Position numbers and translations under genes: made by a program. A model generated the notes under the pieces. The model was not told the DNA's origin. It worked only from the letters and a program-made list of their open reading frames with translations, and did no database searches. DNA of 51,371 nt from an uncultured Jannaschia sp. (GTDB lineage: Bacteria; Pseudomonadota; Alphaproteobacteria; Rhodobacterales; Rhodobacteraceae): positions 1 to 51,371 of the forward strand of contig NZ_CANLTR010000023.1 of assembly GCF_947494055.1 (NCBI RefSeq), given 5' to 3'. Positions 9,737-18,975 of this stretch are shown in pieces (positions within the stretch are counted from its first letter, which is position 1; each line of letters starts with the position of its first letter).

Positions 9737-9810
9737 GCGGGTATGGTGAAAAGGTATCACGAAAGCTTCCCAAGCTTCAGTTACGGGTTCGATTCCCGTT
9801 ACCCGCTCCA
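9737..9810 (+). tRNA. tRNA-Gly(CCC)
   Basis: A 74-base cloverleaf: acceptor GCGGGTA/TACCCGC, anticodon loop TTCCCAA with CCC at 9769-9771, T arm ACGGG-TTCGATT-CCCGT, discriminator T and encoded CCA. The top pair of the anticodon stem is an A-C mismatch (27-43), which is tolerated. It reads GGG codons. Confidence 0.95.
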
Positions 9811-9877
9811 ACAATCCCCATTTCATCGACGACGTTCGACCGTTTGCGCAGGCGGGTCCGGACACTAGCAGGCGGCC

Positions 9878-10348
9878 ATGACGCTGCCCTGCCTCGGACC
9901 CCTCGACCTCGAGACCCTGCGCGCCGAGGACGTGCCCGAACCCTTCGCCTTCGGCCATGCCGACCGCGTAAGGTTCCACGAGATCGACGTGCTCGATCAT
10001 GTCAACAACGCCCGCTACCTCAGCTGGTTCGAGACGTTCCGCATCGCCTGGATGCGTGCATACGGGCTCGATCGGGACGGCCAGCCGTCGCTCGTCGTGA
10101 AAGCCGTTTCCGTCGACTTCCGCGCGCCGCTTCACCTTGATGAGACCTATATCGTCGCGGGTCGCGCGAAGGCTTATCGCCGGACGTCCTGGACGATGGA
10201 ATACGCGGTCGTGGCGCGGGGACGGGTCTGCGCGACGGGCGAAGCGGTCGTCGTCCTGATGGAGGCGGACGGCACGACCCGGCGGCCCCTGCCGGACCGG
10301 TTCCTGGATGTCTTCCGAACCCGCGACGGCGCCACGCCGGACAGGTGA
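9878..10348 (+). CDS. Acyl-CoA thioesterase, 4HBT/YbgC-like hot-dog fold
   Basis: Small cytoplasmic thioesterase of 156 residues. The hot-dog motif FHEIDVLDHVNNARYLSWFE near residues 33-52 contains the catalytic Asp and the conserved HVNN..Y of the 4-hydroxybenzoyl-CoA thioesterase family. The second half (AKAYRRTSWTMEYAVV, ATGEAVVVLM) fits the long strands of the fold. The specific acyl-CoA is unknown. It stands alone between the tRNA pair and the convergent pgi gene, 9 bases from the pgi stop. Confidence 0.88.
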   Translation: MTLPCLGPLDLETLRAEDVPEPFAFGHADRVRFHEIDVLDHVNNARYLSWFETFRIAWMRAYGLDRDGQPSLVVKAVSVDFRAPLHLDETYIVAGRAKAYRRTSWTMEYAVVARGRVCATGEAVVVLMEADGTTRRPLPDRFLDVFRTRDGATPDR

Positions 10349-10357
10349 CCAGCGGCG

Positions 10358-11947
10358 TCAGTGCCGCCAGTCGAGAAGTTGCGCGAGAAGCGTTCGGGTG
10401 GACGCGTCCTTCCGTGAGGCATCGCCACCGTCCACCAGCGGCCCGAGCGAGGTGGCGAGCTCCTTGCCCAGCTCCACGCCCCATTGATCGAAGCTGTTGA
10501 TGCCGAGCATCACGCCCTCGACGAAGACCCGGTGCTCGTAGAGCGCCACGATACCGCCCAGCACGGCCGGGGTGAGCTGCGGGTAGATCAGCGTGGTGGA
10601 CGGCCGGTTGCCCTCGAACACGCGGTGCGCGGCCTGCCGCTCGAGCTCGTTGCCGTCGTACTTGCCCTCGACCTTTGTACGAGCCTCGGCGTGGCTCCGC
10701 CCCTTCAGGAGCGCCTCGGATTGCGCGAGGCAGTTGGCGATCAGCAAGCGGTGATGGTGGTCCAGCGCCGGTTCGTGCCCCTGCGCCGCGACCATGAACT
10801 CGCAGGGAACCGGCATGCGGCCCTGGTGGATGAGCTGGTAGAAGGCATGCTGGCCGTTCGTCCCCGGCTCGCCCCAGACGACGGGGCCGGCCGGGCCCGG
10901 CAGCGGGTCGCCGGCCATGGTGACACCCTTGCCGTTACTCTCCATCTCGAGCTGCTGCAGATAGGCCGGCAGCCGCGCCAGCCGGTTGTCGTAGGGGAGC
11001 ACCGCACGCGTGGGATAGCCGCAGACCTGATGGTTCCAGAGCCCCACCAGCGCCAGCAGCACCGGCAAGTTCTCGGCCAGGTCCGCCTCGCGGAAATGGT
11101 CGTCCATCTCGCGCGCGCCGCGCAAGAAGGCGTCGAAATTGCCGGAGCCGATCGCGATCATCAGCGACAGCCCGATCGGCCCCCACATCGAATACCGCCC
11201 GCCGACCCAATCCGCGAAGCCGAAGACACGGGACGGGTCGATACCGAACTCGGAGGTCTTGTCGAGCGCGGAGGACAGGGCGGCGAATTGCGAGGCCGGG
11301 TCCGACACCTCCTCGCCCATCCAGTCGCGGACGGTCGTGGCGTTGGTCAGCGTCTCGATCGTGGTGAAGGTCTTGGAGGCGACGATGACCAGCGTGGTCC
11401 CGGGATCGAGGTCCTTGGCCGTCTCGGCCCAGTCGGCCCCGTCCACGTTCGACACGAAATGGCAGCGCGGCCCGTCGTGGTAGGGCGCCAGCGCCAGCGT
11501 CGCCATCGCGGGGCCGAGATCGGAGCCGCCGATGCCGATATTCACCACGTCGGTGATGCGCCCGCCCTGCCCCTGGAACGTGCCGTCGCGCACGTCGCCT
11601 GCGAACTCGCGCATCCGGGCCAGCGTGTCGTGGACCTCGCCCATGACGTCGACGCCGTCGACCATGACGGGACGTTCGCCGCGGAGCGCGGTGTGCAGGA
11701 CGGCGCGGCCCTCGGTCTCGTTGATGCGCGCGCCCTCGAACATGGCGTCGCGGCGCGCGGGCACGCCGGAGGCCGCCGCGAGCAGGCGGTCGAGCGCCGG
11801 ACCGGTGATCGCGGTCTTCGAGAAGTCGAAGAGGAACGGTCCGGTGCGCCGGATCATGCGCCCGGTCCGGGCCTCGTCGGCCAGAAGCTCGGTGATGCGC
11901 GCGCCTTTCGTGGCGCGAAGGTCGTCGAGGGGGGTCCAGATACTCAT
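10358..11947 (-). CDS. pgi: Glucose-6-phosphate isomerase
   Basis: Interconverts glucose 6-phosphate and fructose 6-phosphate; 529 residues. Signature [15 protein letters not shown] (sugar phosphate isomerase motif), the catalytic Glu region [17 protein letters not shown] and the C-terminal [20 protein letters not shown] are all visible. It is the third gene of zwf-pgl-pgi, 28 bases after pgl. Together they feed glucose 6-phosphate into the oxidative pentose phosphate and Entner-Doudoroff routes; pgi allows carbon to cycle back from fructose 6-phosphate. Confidence 0.96.
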   Translation of the reverse strand: MSIWTPLDDLRATKGARITELLADEARTGRMIRRTGPFLFDFSKTAITGPALDRLLAAASGVPARRDAMFEGARINETEGRAVLHTALRGERPVMVDGVDVMGEVHDTLARMREFAGDVRDGTFQGQGGRITDVVNIGIGGSDLGPAMATLALAPYHDGPRCHFVSNVDGADWAETAKDLDPGTTLVIVASKTFTTIETLTNATTVRDWMGEEVSDPASQFAALSSALDKTSEFGIDPSRVFGFADWVGGRYSMWGPIGLSLMIAIGSGNFDAFLRGAREMDDHFREADLAENLPVLLALVGLWNHQVCGYPTRAVLPYDNRLARLPAYLQQLEMESNGKGVTMAGDPLPGPAGPVVWGEPGTNGQHAFYQLIHQGRMPVPCEFMVAAQGHEPALDHHHRLLIANCLAQSEALLKGRSHAEARTKVEGKYDGNELERQAAHRVFEGNRPSTTLIYPQLTPAVLGGIVALYEHRVFVEGVMLGINSFDQWGVELGKELATSLGPLVDGGDASRKDASTRTLLAQLLDWRH

Positions 11948-11975
11948 GTCGATCTCGCTCGTTGTCTTCGGGCCG

Positions 11976-12647
11976 TCAGGGGGCCCAGTGAACGCAGGCT
12001 TCGCGCAGGAACGCGGCCACCGGGGCCTGCATCGGGTCGAGCCCCTGCGCCCGTTCGAGCGCGTCGCGCTTGGCGTCCCCCATGATCAGGATATGCGTCT
12101 CCATCGCGTCGACCAGCACGCGGCGGGACAACGTCACGCGCGGCTCCTCCGCGCCTTCGGCCCGCATCGGCACGAGGATCGGCGCGTCCTCGGCCATCGC
12201 CTCCGCCAGCCGGTCGGCGCCGGGGAACAGGCTCGCCGTGTGCATGTCCTCCCCCATGCCGAGGAGCAGGACCGAGATCGGCAGTGCGGCCTCCAGCGCC
12301 GGGACGAGATCGGGAATGCCGTCCTCGGGCTCCGCCGCGGCGTTGACCATCGGCACGAGGTGTGCCGCGGCGGCATGATCGGTCAGAAGCGTGCGCTTCA
12401 GGAGCGCGGTGTTGGAGCGGTCGCTACCCTCGCGGACCCAGCGTTCGTCGCCCAGGAACACGTTCACCGACTTCCAGTCGAGCGCCACGCCCGACAACGT
12501 GCGGAAGGTCTCGTCCGGCGACGTGCCGCCGGGGACGCAGAGGCTCGCCCGCTCGTTGGCGCGGAGCGCGGTGCGCAAGCCGGAGGCCAGCCGGTCGGCG
12601 AGCCCCATCGCCAGCATCTCCCGGTCTGGATAGGTGATAAGCTCCAT
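11976..12647 (-). CDS. pgl: 6-phosphogluconolactonase
   Basis: Hydrolyses 6-phosphogluconolactone to 6-phosphogluconate; cytoplasmic, 223 residues. Family motifs are the N-terminal [15 protein letters not shown], the VFLGDERWV strand-loop and the [16 protein letters not shown] loop that carries the catalytic Asp and His. Its ATG is one base past the zwf stop, so zwf and pgl are tightly coupled, and pgi follows. This matches the DevB-type lactonase next to zwf in many proteobacteria. Confidence 0.95.
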   Translation of the reverse strand: MELITYPDREMLAMGLADRLASGLRTALRANERASLCVPGGTSPDETFRTLSGVALDWKSVNVFLGDERWVREGSDRSNTALLKRTLLTDHAAAAHLVPMVNAAAEPEDGIPDLVPALEAALPISVLLLGMGEDMHTASLFPGADRLAEAMAEDAPILVPMRAEGAEEPRVTLSRRVLVDAMETHILIMGDAKRDALERAQGLDPMQAPVAAFLREACVHWAP

Positions 12648-12648
12648 C

Positions 12649-14106
12649 TCATTCCTCCTCGAGGTCGCGCCAGCGACGATTGTCGCGGTGCATCAGGGCA
12701 AGCGCTTCCTCGGGGCCGCTGGTTCCCTGGGAATAGGACGCCGGCCGGTCGCCGCGCGCCTCCCATTCCTCGATGATCGGATCGGTCCAGGCCCAAGCGG
12801 CCTCCACCTCGTCGCCGCGCATGAACAGCGTCTGGTTGCCGCGGATCACGTCCATGATGAGCCGCTCGTAGGCATCGGGGATCTCCTCCCCGTCGGGCCC
12901 GAGCGCGTCGGCGAAGGTCATGTCGAGCGGCACGTTGACGAGGCGCATGCCGCCCGGCCCCGGCTCCTTGATGGTAACCGACAGGTCCATCCCCTCGTCG
13001 GGCTGCAACCGGATGGTGAGCGAGTTGGCCTTGCTCAGCCCGTCGCGCTCGAAGATCGAATGCGACGTTTCCTTGAACTGGATCACGATTTCCGAAAGCC
13101 GCCGCGACATCCGCTTGCCGGTGCGCAGGTAAAAGGGAACGTGCTTCCAGCGCCAGTTCGAGATCCCGACCTTGAGGGCCACGAAGCTCTCGGTGCGCGA
13201 ATCCGGGTTCTCCGCGTCCTGCACGTAGGAGGGCCGTTCGCCGCTGGCCTTGTACTGGCCGCGCACGACGTCCTCCTTCGAGACGGGATCGAGCGCGCGG
13301 ATCACCTTCAACTTCTCGTCGCGCAGCATGTCGGCGTCGTAGCGGTTCGGCGGCTCCATCGCGGTGAGGCAGAGGAGCTGCATCAGGTGGTTCTGCACCA
13401 TGTCCCGCATCGCCCCGGAGCGGTCGTAGTACGATCCCCGTCCCGTCACGCCGACGGTTTCGGAGACGGTGATCTGCACGTGGTCGATGTAGCGCTCGTT
13501 CCACAGCGGCTCGAACAGGACGTTGGCGAAGCGCACCGCCATCAGGTTCTGCACCGTCTCCTTGCCGAGGAAATGGTCGATCCGGTAGATCTGCGCCTCG
13601 TCGAAGCTCTCGGCGAGGTTGTCGTTGAGCTTGCGCGCCGTCTCCAGATCCGTGCCGAAGGGCTTCTCGACTACCAGCCGGCATTTCGGACCCGCGATGC
13701 CGTGCGACCGCAGCCGTTCGGCCAGCGGCCCGAAGATGCTCGGCCCGACGGAGAAGTAGAACGCCTTGATCGCGTCGTCGCGAATCCGCTCCTTCAACGC
13801 ATCCCAGCCAGCCTCTTCCTTGGCGTCGATCGGGATGTAGCTGCATTGCGCGAGGAACTTCTCGATCGTGTCGCCGTCGCGCTTCGAGGGGCTCACGAAC
13901 TCCCCGAGCGCGTCGCGCACGATCTGGCGGAAGCCCTCGTCGTCGAGCTCCGAGCGGGCGGCGCCGATCACGCGGGCATCCTCGGGCATCTGTCCGGCGA
14001 GGAACCGACGATAGAGAGAGGGAAGGATCTTCCGGGCGGCAAGGTCGCCTGTGGCGCCGAAGAGGACTAGGTCGAACGTGTCGACGGGGATCGTGCGGGA
14101 GACCAT
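12649..14106 (-). CDS. zwf: Glucose-6-phosphate 1-dehydrogenase
   Basis: NADP(or NAD)-dependent oxidation of glucose 6-phosphate, 485 residues. The Rossmann motif FGATGDLAARKILPSLY is near residues 16-32, and the active-site RIDHFLGKETVQN carries the catalytic His and substrate Lys. The start at 14106 (MVSRTIPVDTFD) gives the usual spacing of the N-terminal strand; the frame is open further upstream but only overlaps the anmK region. It is the first gene of the zwf-pgl-pgi operon, 37 bases after the anmK stop on the same strand. Confidence 0.96.
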   Translation of the reverse strand: MVSRTIPVDTFDLVLFGATGDLAARKILPSLYRRFLAGQMPEDARVIGAARSELDDEGFRQIVRDALGEFVSPSKRDGDTIEKFLAQCSYIPIDAKEEAGWDALKERIRDDAIKAFYFSVGPSIFGPLAERLRSHGIAGPKCRLVVEKPFGTDLETARKLNDNLAESFDEAQIYRIDHFLGKETVQNLMAVRFANVLFEPLWNERYIDHVQITVSETVGVTGRGSYYDRSGAMRDMVQNHLMQLLCLTAMEPPNRYDADMLRDEKLKVIRALDPVSKEDVVRGQYKASGERPSYVQDAENPDSRTESFVALKVGISNWRWKHVPFYLRTGKRMSRRLSEIVIQFKETSHSIFERDGLSKANSLTIRLQPDEGMDLSVTIKEPGPGGMRLVNVPLDMTFADALGPDGEEIPDAYERLIMDVIRGNQTLFMRGDEVEAAWAWTDPIIEEWEARGDRPASYSQGTSGPEEALALMHRDNRRWRDLEEE

Positions 14107-14143
14107 GCGGCTGCTCCTGTTGTTGCGGCGTGGGTCTGCGGCG

Positions 14144-15292
14144 CTATCGCGAGCGGCTGCCGGCCATGTGTCGTTCGCCGCCTTGTCTAGCACCCGCGCC
14201 CGGATCGTAAAGCGCCCCGGTATCGCCCGCGACCCGCCCGCCGCAGAGAGGCATCGCCACGCCGGTCGTGCCGGGAAAGCTCGTGGGCAGGCTGCGCAGG
14301 ACGCGTACGGCCAGGAAGGCGAAGGCCTGCGCCTCGAGCATGTCGCCGTCGAGGCCCGCATCCTCGACCGGCGCGACGGGAACGGGAAGCGCGTCGAGCG
14401 CCGCCATGATCGCCGGGTTCCGCCGCCCGCCGCCGGTGACCAGCAACCGCTCGGGCGGCGCGGGGCATTGCGAGAGCGCCCGCGCGACGCTGGCGGCGAT
14501 CACCGCGACCCAAGTGGCTGCCGCGTCGGTCGGCGGCAGTGCGTCGATCGGCGTTCCGTTCCACGCGTCGCGGTCGAGTGATTTTGGCGGGCGGCGGTCG
14601 AAATACGGATGGCGGAGCAGGCCTTGGACGAGGTCCGTGCGCGCCCGCCCCTGCCGCGCCAGCGCTCCGTCGCGGTCGAAGCGGGTTCCCGCGTGGCGCT
14701 GGCAGAGGTCGTCGATCGGCGCGTTCGCCGGCCCCGTGTCGAAGGCGAGAAGCGCGCCTTCCGCCGCCATCGGGCGGGCAGGATCGACCCAAGTGAGGTT
14801 GCCGACCCCCCCGAGATTGAGAAAGGCCACCGCATGCCCGGCGCCGACATGGCGGGCGCAGGCATGGTGGAAGGCCGGAGCGAGCGGGGCCCCCTCGCCC
14901 CCCGCGGCGACGTCCGCGCTACGGAAATCCCACACGACCGGTGCGCCGAGTGCCGTTGCCAGACGTCTGCCGTTGCCGGCCTGGTGGGTCCGCCCGCCCG
15001 CCGGGTCATGGGCCAGCGTCTGACCGTGAAAGCCGATCACCTCGGGCCGGGCGAAACCGTCGAGCAGGCGCAGATGCGCGTCCTCGACGACGCGCGCCGC
15101 CTCCGCCACGCCCGCCGCGCCCGGCCAGCGGCCGAGCGCGGCGCGCAGGGCGTCCCGCTCCTGCGTCGTATATTCGACGTAGCTCGACTTCCCGAAGGCC
15201 GTGATCGTCTCCCCATCGGTGACGAGCTCCGCCGCGTCCACACCGTCGAGCGAGGTGCCGGACATGGCGCCGAGCGCGCGGATCGCGTCCAT
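14144..15292 (-). CDS. anmK: Anhydro-N-acetylmuramic acid kinase
   Basis: Phosphorylates and opens 1,6-anhydroMurNAc during peptidoglycan recycling; 382 residues, normal for AnmK. The ASKHA-fold ATPase motif GAMSGTSLDGVDAA is at residues 8-21, followed by GFHGQTLAHDP, the phosphate loop NLGGVGNLTW and the C-terminal LLVTGGGRRNP. The start at 15292 puts the kinase motif where the family has it. It is divergent from tyrS with a 63-base gap. The lytic transglycosylase at 23.9 kb could generate its substrate. Confidence 0.93.
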   Translation of the reverse strand: MDAIRALGAMSGTSLDGVDAAELVTDGETITAFGKSSYVEYTTQERDALRAALGRWPGAAGVAEAARVVEDAHLRLLDGFARPEVIGFHGQTLAHDPAGGRTHQAGNGRRLATALGAPVVWDFRSADVAAGGEGAPLAPAFHHACARHVGAGHAVAFLNLGGVGNLTWVDPARPMAAEGALLAFDTGPANAPIDDLCQRHAGTRFDRDGALARQGRARTDLVQGLLRHPYFDRRPPKSLDRDAWNGTPIDALPPTDAAATWVAVIAASVARALSQCPAPPERLLVTGGGRRNPAIMAALDALPVPVAPVEDAGLDGDMLEAQAFAFLAVRVLRSLPTSFPGTTGVAMPLCGGRVAGDTGALYDPGAGARQGGERHMAGSRSR

Positions 15293-15355
15293 CGGCTTTC
15301 CCTCCTGCCGTCGCCGCGCTAGAGCGGCCCTGCCTCCAGCGATACCGGACCTGCC

Positions 15356-16609
15356 ATGACCTACCACCCCAAATCGGACTTCATGCGCGTGATGATGGAA
15401 CGCGGCTTCCTCGCCGATTGCACCGATTATCAGGGGCTCGACGAGGCCTTCGCTGCCGGCGTGGTCCCGGGCTATATCGGCTTCGACGCGACCGCCCGGT
15501 CGCTGCATGTCGGCTCGCTCATTCAGATCATGATGCTGCGCTGGCTGCAGAAGACAGGCGGCAAGCCGATCGTTCTGATGGGCGGCGGCACGACCAAGGT
15601 GGGCGATCCGAGCTTCCGCGCCGACGAGCGTCCGCTGCTCGGCCCCGAACAGATCGACGCCAACATCGCCGGCATCCGCGAGGTGTTCTCGCATTACGTG
15701 ACCTTCGGCGACGGGCCGACCGACGCGATCATGGCGAACAATTCCGAATGGCTCGACGGGCTGAACTACCTCGACTTCCTGCGTGACGTGGGGCGGCACT
15801 TCTCGGTCAACCGGATGCTGGCCTTCGAGAGCGTGAAGTCGCGGCTCGACCGGGAGCAGTCGCTGTCGTTCCTCGAGTTCAACTACATGATCCTGCAGGC
15901 CTACGATTTCCTGGAGCTGCACCGTCGCCACGGCTGTTTGCTGCAGATGGGTGGGTCGGACCAGTGGGGCAATATCGTCAACGGCATCGACCTGACGCGG
16001 CGGATGCTCGACGATCAGGTCTTCGGCCTGACGACGCCGCTTCTGACCACGTCTGACGGGCGCAAGATGGGCAAGTCGCAGCAGGGCGCGATCTGGCTCA
16101 ACGCCGAACTGCTGTCGCCCTACGAGTTCTGGCAGTTTTGGCGCAACACGACCGACGCCGATGTCGGCCGGTTCCTGAAGCTCTATACCGAACTGCCGCT
16201 GGAGGAATGCGAACGGTTGGGCGTGCTGGAAGGCGCGGACATCAACACGGCCAAGATCCGGCTCGCGAACGAGGTCACCGCGCTCCTGCACGGCCCCGAT
16301 GCCGCCGCCGCGGCCGAGGCGACCGCGCGCGAGGTGTTCGAGCGCGGCGGCACCGGCGAGGAATTGCCGACGGTCGAGCTCGGCGCGCACGAGGTGGTGG
16401 ATGGCATCTCCGTCGTGCAGCTGATCGTGCGGACCGGGCTCGCGAAATCCGGCAAGGAGGCCAAGCGCCTGATCGCGGAGGGCGGCGCCCGCATGAACGA
16501 CGCGGCGCTGACCGATCCGGGACTGGTGCTCGATGCCGGCGCGCTCGCCGTGCCGCTCAAGCTCTCGGCCGGGCGCAAGCGTCACGCGCTGGTCCGCCTG
16601 ACGGATTGA
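15356..16609 (+). CDS. tyrS: Tyrosyl-tRNA synthetase
   Basis: Charges tRNA-Tyr; 417 residues. The class I HIGH motif is HVGS at residues 51-54 and the KMSKS loop reads KMGKS ([11 protein letters not shown]), a common TyrS form. The tyrosine site includes the [10 protein letters not shown] and [11 protein letters not shown] motifs. A C-terminal S4-like RNA-binding domain (about 350-415) carries [18 protein letters not shown]. It is divergent from anmK. All catalytic motifs are intact. Confidence 0.97.
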   Translation: MTYHPKSDFMRVMMERGFLADCTDYQGLDEAFAAGVVPGYIGFDATARSLHVGSLIQIMMLRWLQKTGGKPIVLMGGGTTKVGDPSFRADERPLLGPEQIDANIAGIREVFSHYVTFGDGPTDAIMANNSEWLDGLNYLDFLRDVGRHFSVNRMLAFESVKSRLDREQSLSFLEFNYMILQAYDFLELHRRHGCLLQMGGSDQWGNIVNGIDLTRRMLDDQVFGLTTPLLTTSDGRKMGKSQQGAIWLNAELLSPYEFWQFWRNTTDADVGRFLKLYTELPLEECERLGVLEGADINTAKIRLANEVTALLHGPDAAAAAEATAREVFERGGTGEELPTVELGAHEVVDGISVVQLIVRTGLAKSGKEAKRLIAEGGARMNDAALTDPGLVLDAGALAVPLKLSAGRKRHALVRLTD

Positions 16610-16640
16610 CGCACAGGGAACCCGTCAAGCGCGACGGTGT

Positions 16641-16671
16641 TTGACTAGCGAGCCGCCACAACCGTTACAAT
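16641..16671 (+). promoter_or_regulatory. Sigma-70-like promoter of the small membrane protein gene
   Basis: TTGACT (16641-16646; 5 of 6 to TTGACA) and TACAAT (16666-16671; 5 of 6 to TATAAT) are separated by 19 bases. A start near 16678 would leave a 5' UTR of only about 10 bases before the ATG at 16688, with GAGG at the very 5' end. The long spacer is the weak point. Confidence 0.45.
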
Positions 16672-16687
16672 CACCACGAGGTCCGCC

Positions 16688-16942
16688 ATGAGCGCCCCGA
16701 ACACCAACGTCGAAAAGCAATCCCGCCGCCATGCCGGGCCGATCATCGGCATGGCCGCGGGACTGGCCTTCGTCGCAATCATCCTGGTCGGGTATTTCTT
16801 CTGGGTCGCGAGCCCGAGCACCGAGGAGCCCACCACGGTCGACGGCAACGACGCGCAGATCGTCGATCCGCAGACGACCGGCGACGAGCCGACGGTCGAC
16901 CCGACCGCCCCCCCGGCGACCGAAGGCGCGGGTGGCGACTGA
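16688..16942 (+). CDS. Small single-pass membrane protein of unknown function
   Basis: Protein of 84 residues that I do not recognise. A short basic N-terminus (residues 1-15, with KQSRRH) is followed by one membrane helix at about 17-41 (GPIIGMAAGL to GYFFWVAS). The C-terminal ~43 residues are acidic and rich in Thr, Pro and Asp and are probably disordered. By the positive-inside rule the tail faces the periplasm. It has its own promoter-like sequence and is followed by a perfect hairpin, so it seems to be a separate transcription unit between tyrS and the convergent cyclophilins. Confidence 0.7.
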   Translation: MSAPNTNVEKQSRRHAGPIIGMAAGLAFVAIILVGYFFWVASPSTEEPTTVDGNDAQIVDPQTTGDEPTVDPTAPPATEGAGGD

Positions 16943-16966
16943 ATCTCGACGCTCACCCGGAACGAA

Positions 16967-16994
16967 GAAGGGCCGCCCCATGGGGCGGCCCTTC
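16967..16994. terminator. Perfect GC-rich palindrome, bidirectional terminator
   Basis: A 28-base perfect inverted repeat centred on CCCCATGGGG lies between the stop of the small membrane protein gene (+) and the stop of the convergent cyclophilin gene (-). The ends of the stem (GAAG/CTTC) leave short A/T tracts but no long U run. Its position suits both transcripts. Confidence 0.7.
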
Positions 16995-17017
16995 GCGTTC
17001 GAGCGCCATGGCGCGAC

Positions 17018-17569
17018 TCATTCGGTGACGCGCACCGATTCCATGACGTCGGGATTGTCGGTCACGGCACCGTTCGGGCCCTGGCCGCGCTCGATCGCGT
17101 CGATCACGTCCATGCCCTCCGTCACCGCGCCGACCACGGTGTACTGGCCGTTCAGGTGAGGCGCGGGCGCGAACATGATGAAGAACTGGCTGTTGGCCGA
17201 GTTCGGATCGGCGGAGCGCGCCATGCCGACGGCGCCGCGGTCGAACGGCCGGTCGGAGAACTCCGCCGGCAGGTCCGGACGGTCGCTGCCACCGGTTCCC
17301 GCGCGGGCCAGGTCGCTGCCGGCACGTCCGTATTGCACGTCGCCCGTCTGCGCCATGAAGCCGTCGATGACGCGGTGAAACACGACGCCGTCATAGGCGC
17401 CCGCCTCGGCCAGCGACGTGATCTGCTCCACGTGTTCGGGCGCCACGTCCTCGAACAGGTCGATGACGACGGTCCCGTTCGCCGCGCCGGCCACGTCGAT
17501 CTCGAGCCCGGTGGCGAAAGCCGGCGACGCGGTGGCGACGACGGCGAGAATCGTCAGGAGATCACGCAT
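17018..17569 (-). CDS. Periplasmic peptidyl-prolyl cis-trans isomerase, cyclophilin type
   Basis: Exported foldase of 183 residues. The signal peptide is residues 1-19 (SPAFAT). The cyclophilin domain contains VVFHRVIDGFMAQTGDV with the catalytic Arg, then SANSQFFIMF and NGQYTVVGAVTEGMDV. It overlaps the upstream cytoplasmic cyclophilin gene by 8 bases, so the two paralogues form one coupled pair. The signal peptide implies that this copy acts in the periplasm on exported proteins. Confidence 0.92.
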   Translation of the reverse strand: MRDLLTILAVVATASPAFATGLEIDVAGAANGTVVIDLFEDVAPEHVEQITSLAEAGAYDGVVFHRVIDGFMAQTGDVQYGRAGSDLARAGTGGSDRPDLPAEFSDRPFDRGAVGMARSADPNSANSQFFIMFAPAPHLNGQYTVVGAVTEGMDVIDAIERGQGPNGAVTDNPDVMESVRVTE

Positions 17570-18062
17570 CGGCGGCCACCTTCACGCTGAGCATCTTGTC
17601 CGGGTCGGTGGGCGGCTCGCCGCGGGTGATCTTGTCGACATGCTCCATCCCCGAGATCACGCGGCCGTAGACCGTGTATTGCCGGTTCAGGAAATGATTG
17701 TCGGCGAAGTTGATGAAGAACTGGCTGTTGGCGGAATCCGGGCTCTGGCTGCGCGCCGCGCCCAGCGTGCCGCGGTCGTGCGGGATGCCGGAGAACTCCG
17801 CCTTGAGGTCCGGCTTGTCGCTGCCGCCGGTGCCGGCGCGCGCGGTGTTGCCGCCGTCCTTGCCGTGCTCCACGTCGCCGGTCTGGGCCATGAAGCCCTC
17901 GATCACGCGGTGGAAGACGACGCCGTCATAGGCGCCTTCGCGGGCCAGCTCCTTCATCCGTGCGACATGGCCCGGCGCCACGTCGGGAAGAAGCTCCACA
18001 TGCACCGGGCCGTCCTTGAGCTTGATGACGATGGTGTTCTCCGGGTCCTTGATCTCGGCCAT
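17562..18062 (-). CDS. Cytoplasmic peptidyl-prolyl cis-trans isomerase, cyclophilin type
   Basis: Cyclophilin of 166 residues without a signal peptide. Motifs are VVFHRVIEGFMAQTGDV, SANSQFFINF and NRQYTVYGRVISGMEHVD. Its N-terminus (MAEIKDPENTIVI) matches the short cytoplasmic PpiB forms. It precedes and overlaps the exported paralogue by 8 bases; the paralogues share the FHRVI, FMAQTGDV and SANSQFFI blocks, which suggests tandem duplication followed by relocalisation. Confidence 0.92.
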   Translation of the reverse strand: MAEIKDPENTIVIKLKDGPVHVELLPDVAPGHVARMKELAREGAYDGVVFHRVIEGFMAQTGDVEHGKDGGNTARAGTGGSDKPDLKAEFSGIPHDRGTLGAARSQSPDSANSQFFINFADNHFLNRQYTVYGRVISGMEHVDKITRGEPPTDPDKMLSVKVAADA

Positions 18063-18182
18063 TCGGGCCTCCTCTCTGGGTCGTTCGCAGCAGCTAGGGC
18101 ATCGGGCGCCGGAGGGAAAGACGCCGCGTCCCGAGGGAAGCGGCGTCCGGCCAATCGCGCCTTGGAAGGGTTGGGATCGCGC

Positions 18183-18905
18183 TCAGACGGGCTTGCCCGC
18201 CGCCTGATGGAGCGAGGCGACCTCGCCCGTGTCGAGCGACAGGGCGGTCGCGAAGCGTTGCAGGAAGTCCCGCTCCGACGGCTGGTCCGGGTCGATGGCC
18301 GTGAGCGCGGCCGAATAGACCTGCGACTCGCTCCCGCGGGGCACGTCACGCGCGAGCTGCTCGGGATTGACCGGCTCGCTCAGCGCGGAGTCGAGCGCCG
18401 CGCGGTCGGCGTCGGTCTCGGCCTCGCCCAGGATGTCGTCGAGCACGCGGCGCTCCTCGGCATCGATCTCCCCGTCGGCGCGCACGGCCTGACCGATCGC
18501 GCGGACCATGACGGCGGCGGTGGCCTCGTCCTCGGGGCCGTCCTCGACGCGGCGCATCGTGTCGGCCTCGCTCTCGCCCTGCCCCATCATAGCGCCGCCG
18601 CCAGCCATCGCGGCCAGTCCGCCGAGCAGGCCGCCGAGGCCACCGGACGTGCCCGACATGCCGGCCCCGCCGGTCGATGCGGCCGTGCCCATACCGCCGG
18701 AGCCGCCGAGCATGCCCAGCATCCCGCCGAGCCCGCCGGTCCCGCCGGAACTCGCCGGGCGCTGCATGGTGCCGGCCTGGCCCGTCTGCCCGCCGGACAG
18801 CATGTCCCGTATCCCGCTCATCCCGCCGCGTGACCGGAAGGCCTGGTAGCCCTTGGCGGCGGCGAATGCGACGGCCATCCGCATTGCGGTTCTCTTGAGT
18901 GACAT
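18183..18905 (-). CDS. DUF533 (YebE-like) protein with TerB-like domain
   Basis: Protein of 240 residues of the DUF533 family. The N-terminal ~20 residues are basic. A long Gly/Met/Ser-rich stretch (about 25-110) contains GGLGGMLGMLGG and GGLGGLLGGLAAMAGGGAMM. The C-terminal half is a helical TerB-like domain, including a segment that starts MVRAIGQAVRADGEIDAEER. The start at 18905 has GGGAG 11 bases upstream. The family is linked to the inner membrane or envelope stress in other bacteria, but its molecular role is unknown. Confidence 0.8.
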   Translation of the reverse strand: MSLKRTAMRMAVAFAAAKGYQAFRSRGGMSGIRDMLSGGQTGQAGTMQRPASSGGTGGLGGMLGMLGGSGGMGTAASTGGAGMSGTSGGLGGLLGGLAAMAGGGAMMGQGESEADTMRRVEDGPEDEATAAVMVRAIGQAVRADGEIDAEERRVLDDILGEAETDADRAALDSALSEPVNPEQLARDVPRGSESQVYSAALTAIDPDQPSERDFLQRFATALSLDTGEVASLHQAAGKPV

Positions 18906-18975
18906 GACGCAAATCTCCCTCGGTCTGGTCCCCGAGGAGACTAGCGCGCCGGGCTGCCGGACCAAGGCGCCGGCA

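Noticed and set aside
9653-10135. Minus-strand open frame of about 160 codons over the tRNA pair and thioesterase
   Set aside because: Its C-terminal part is tRNA-Asn and tRNA-Gly read backwards (ends in VGIEPTTN, a familiar artefact), and the rest is antisense to the well-supported thioesterase gene.
14107-14361. Longer zwf protein starting at 14361
   Set aside because: The extension overlaps anmK on the same strand in another frame and has no similarity to G6PDH; the ATG at 14106 fits the family N-terminus.
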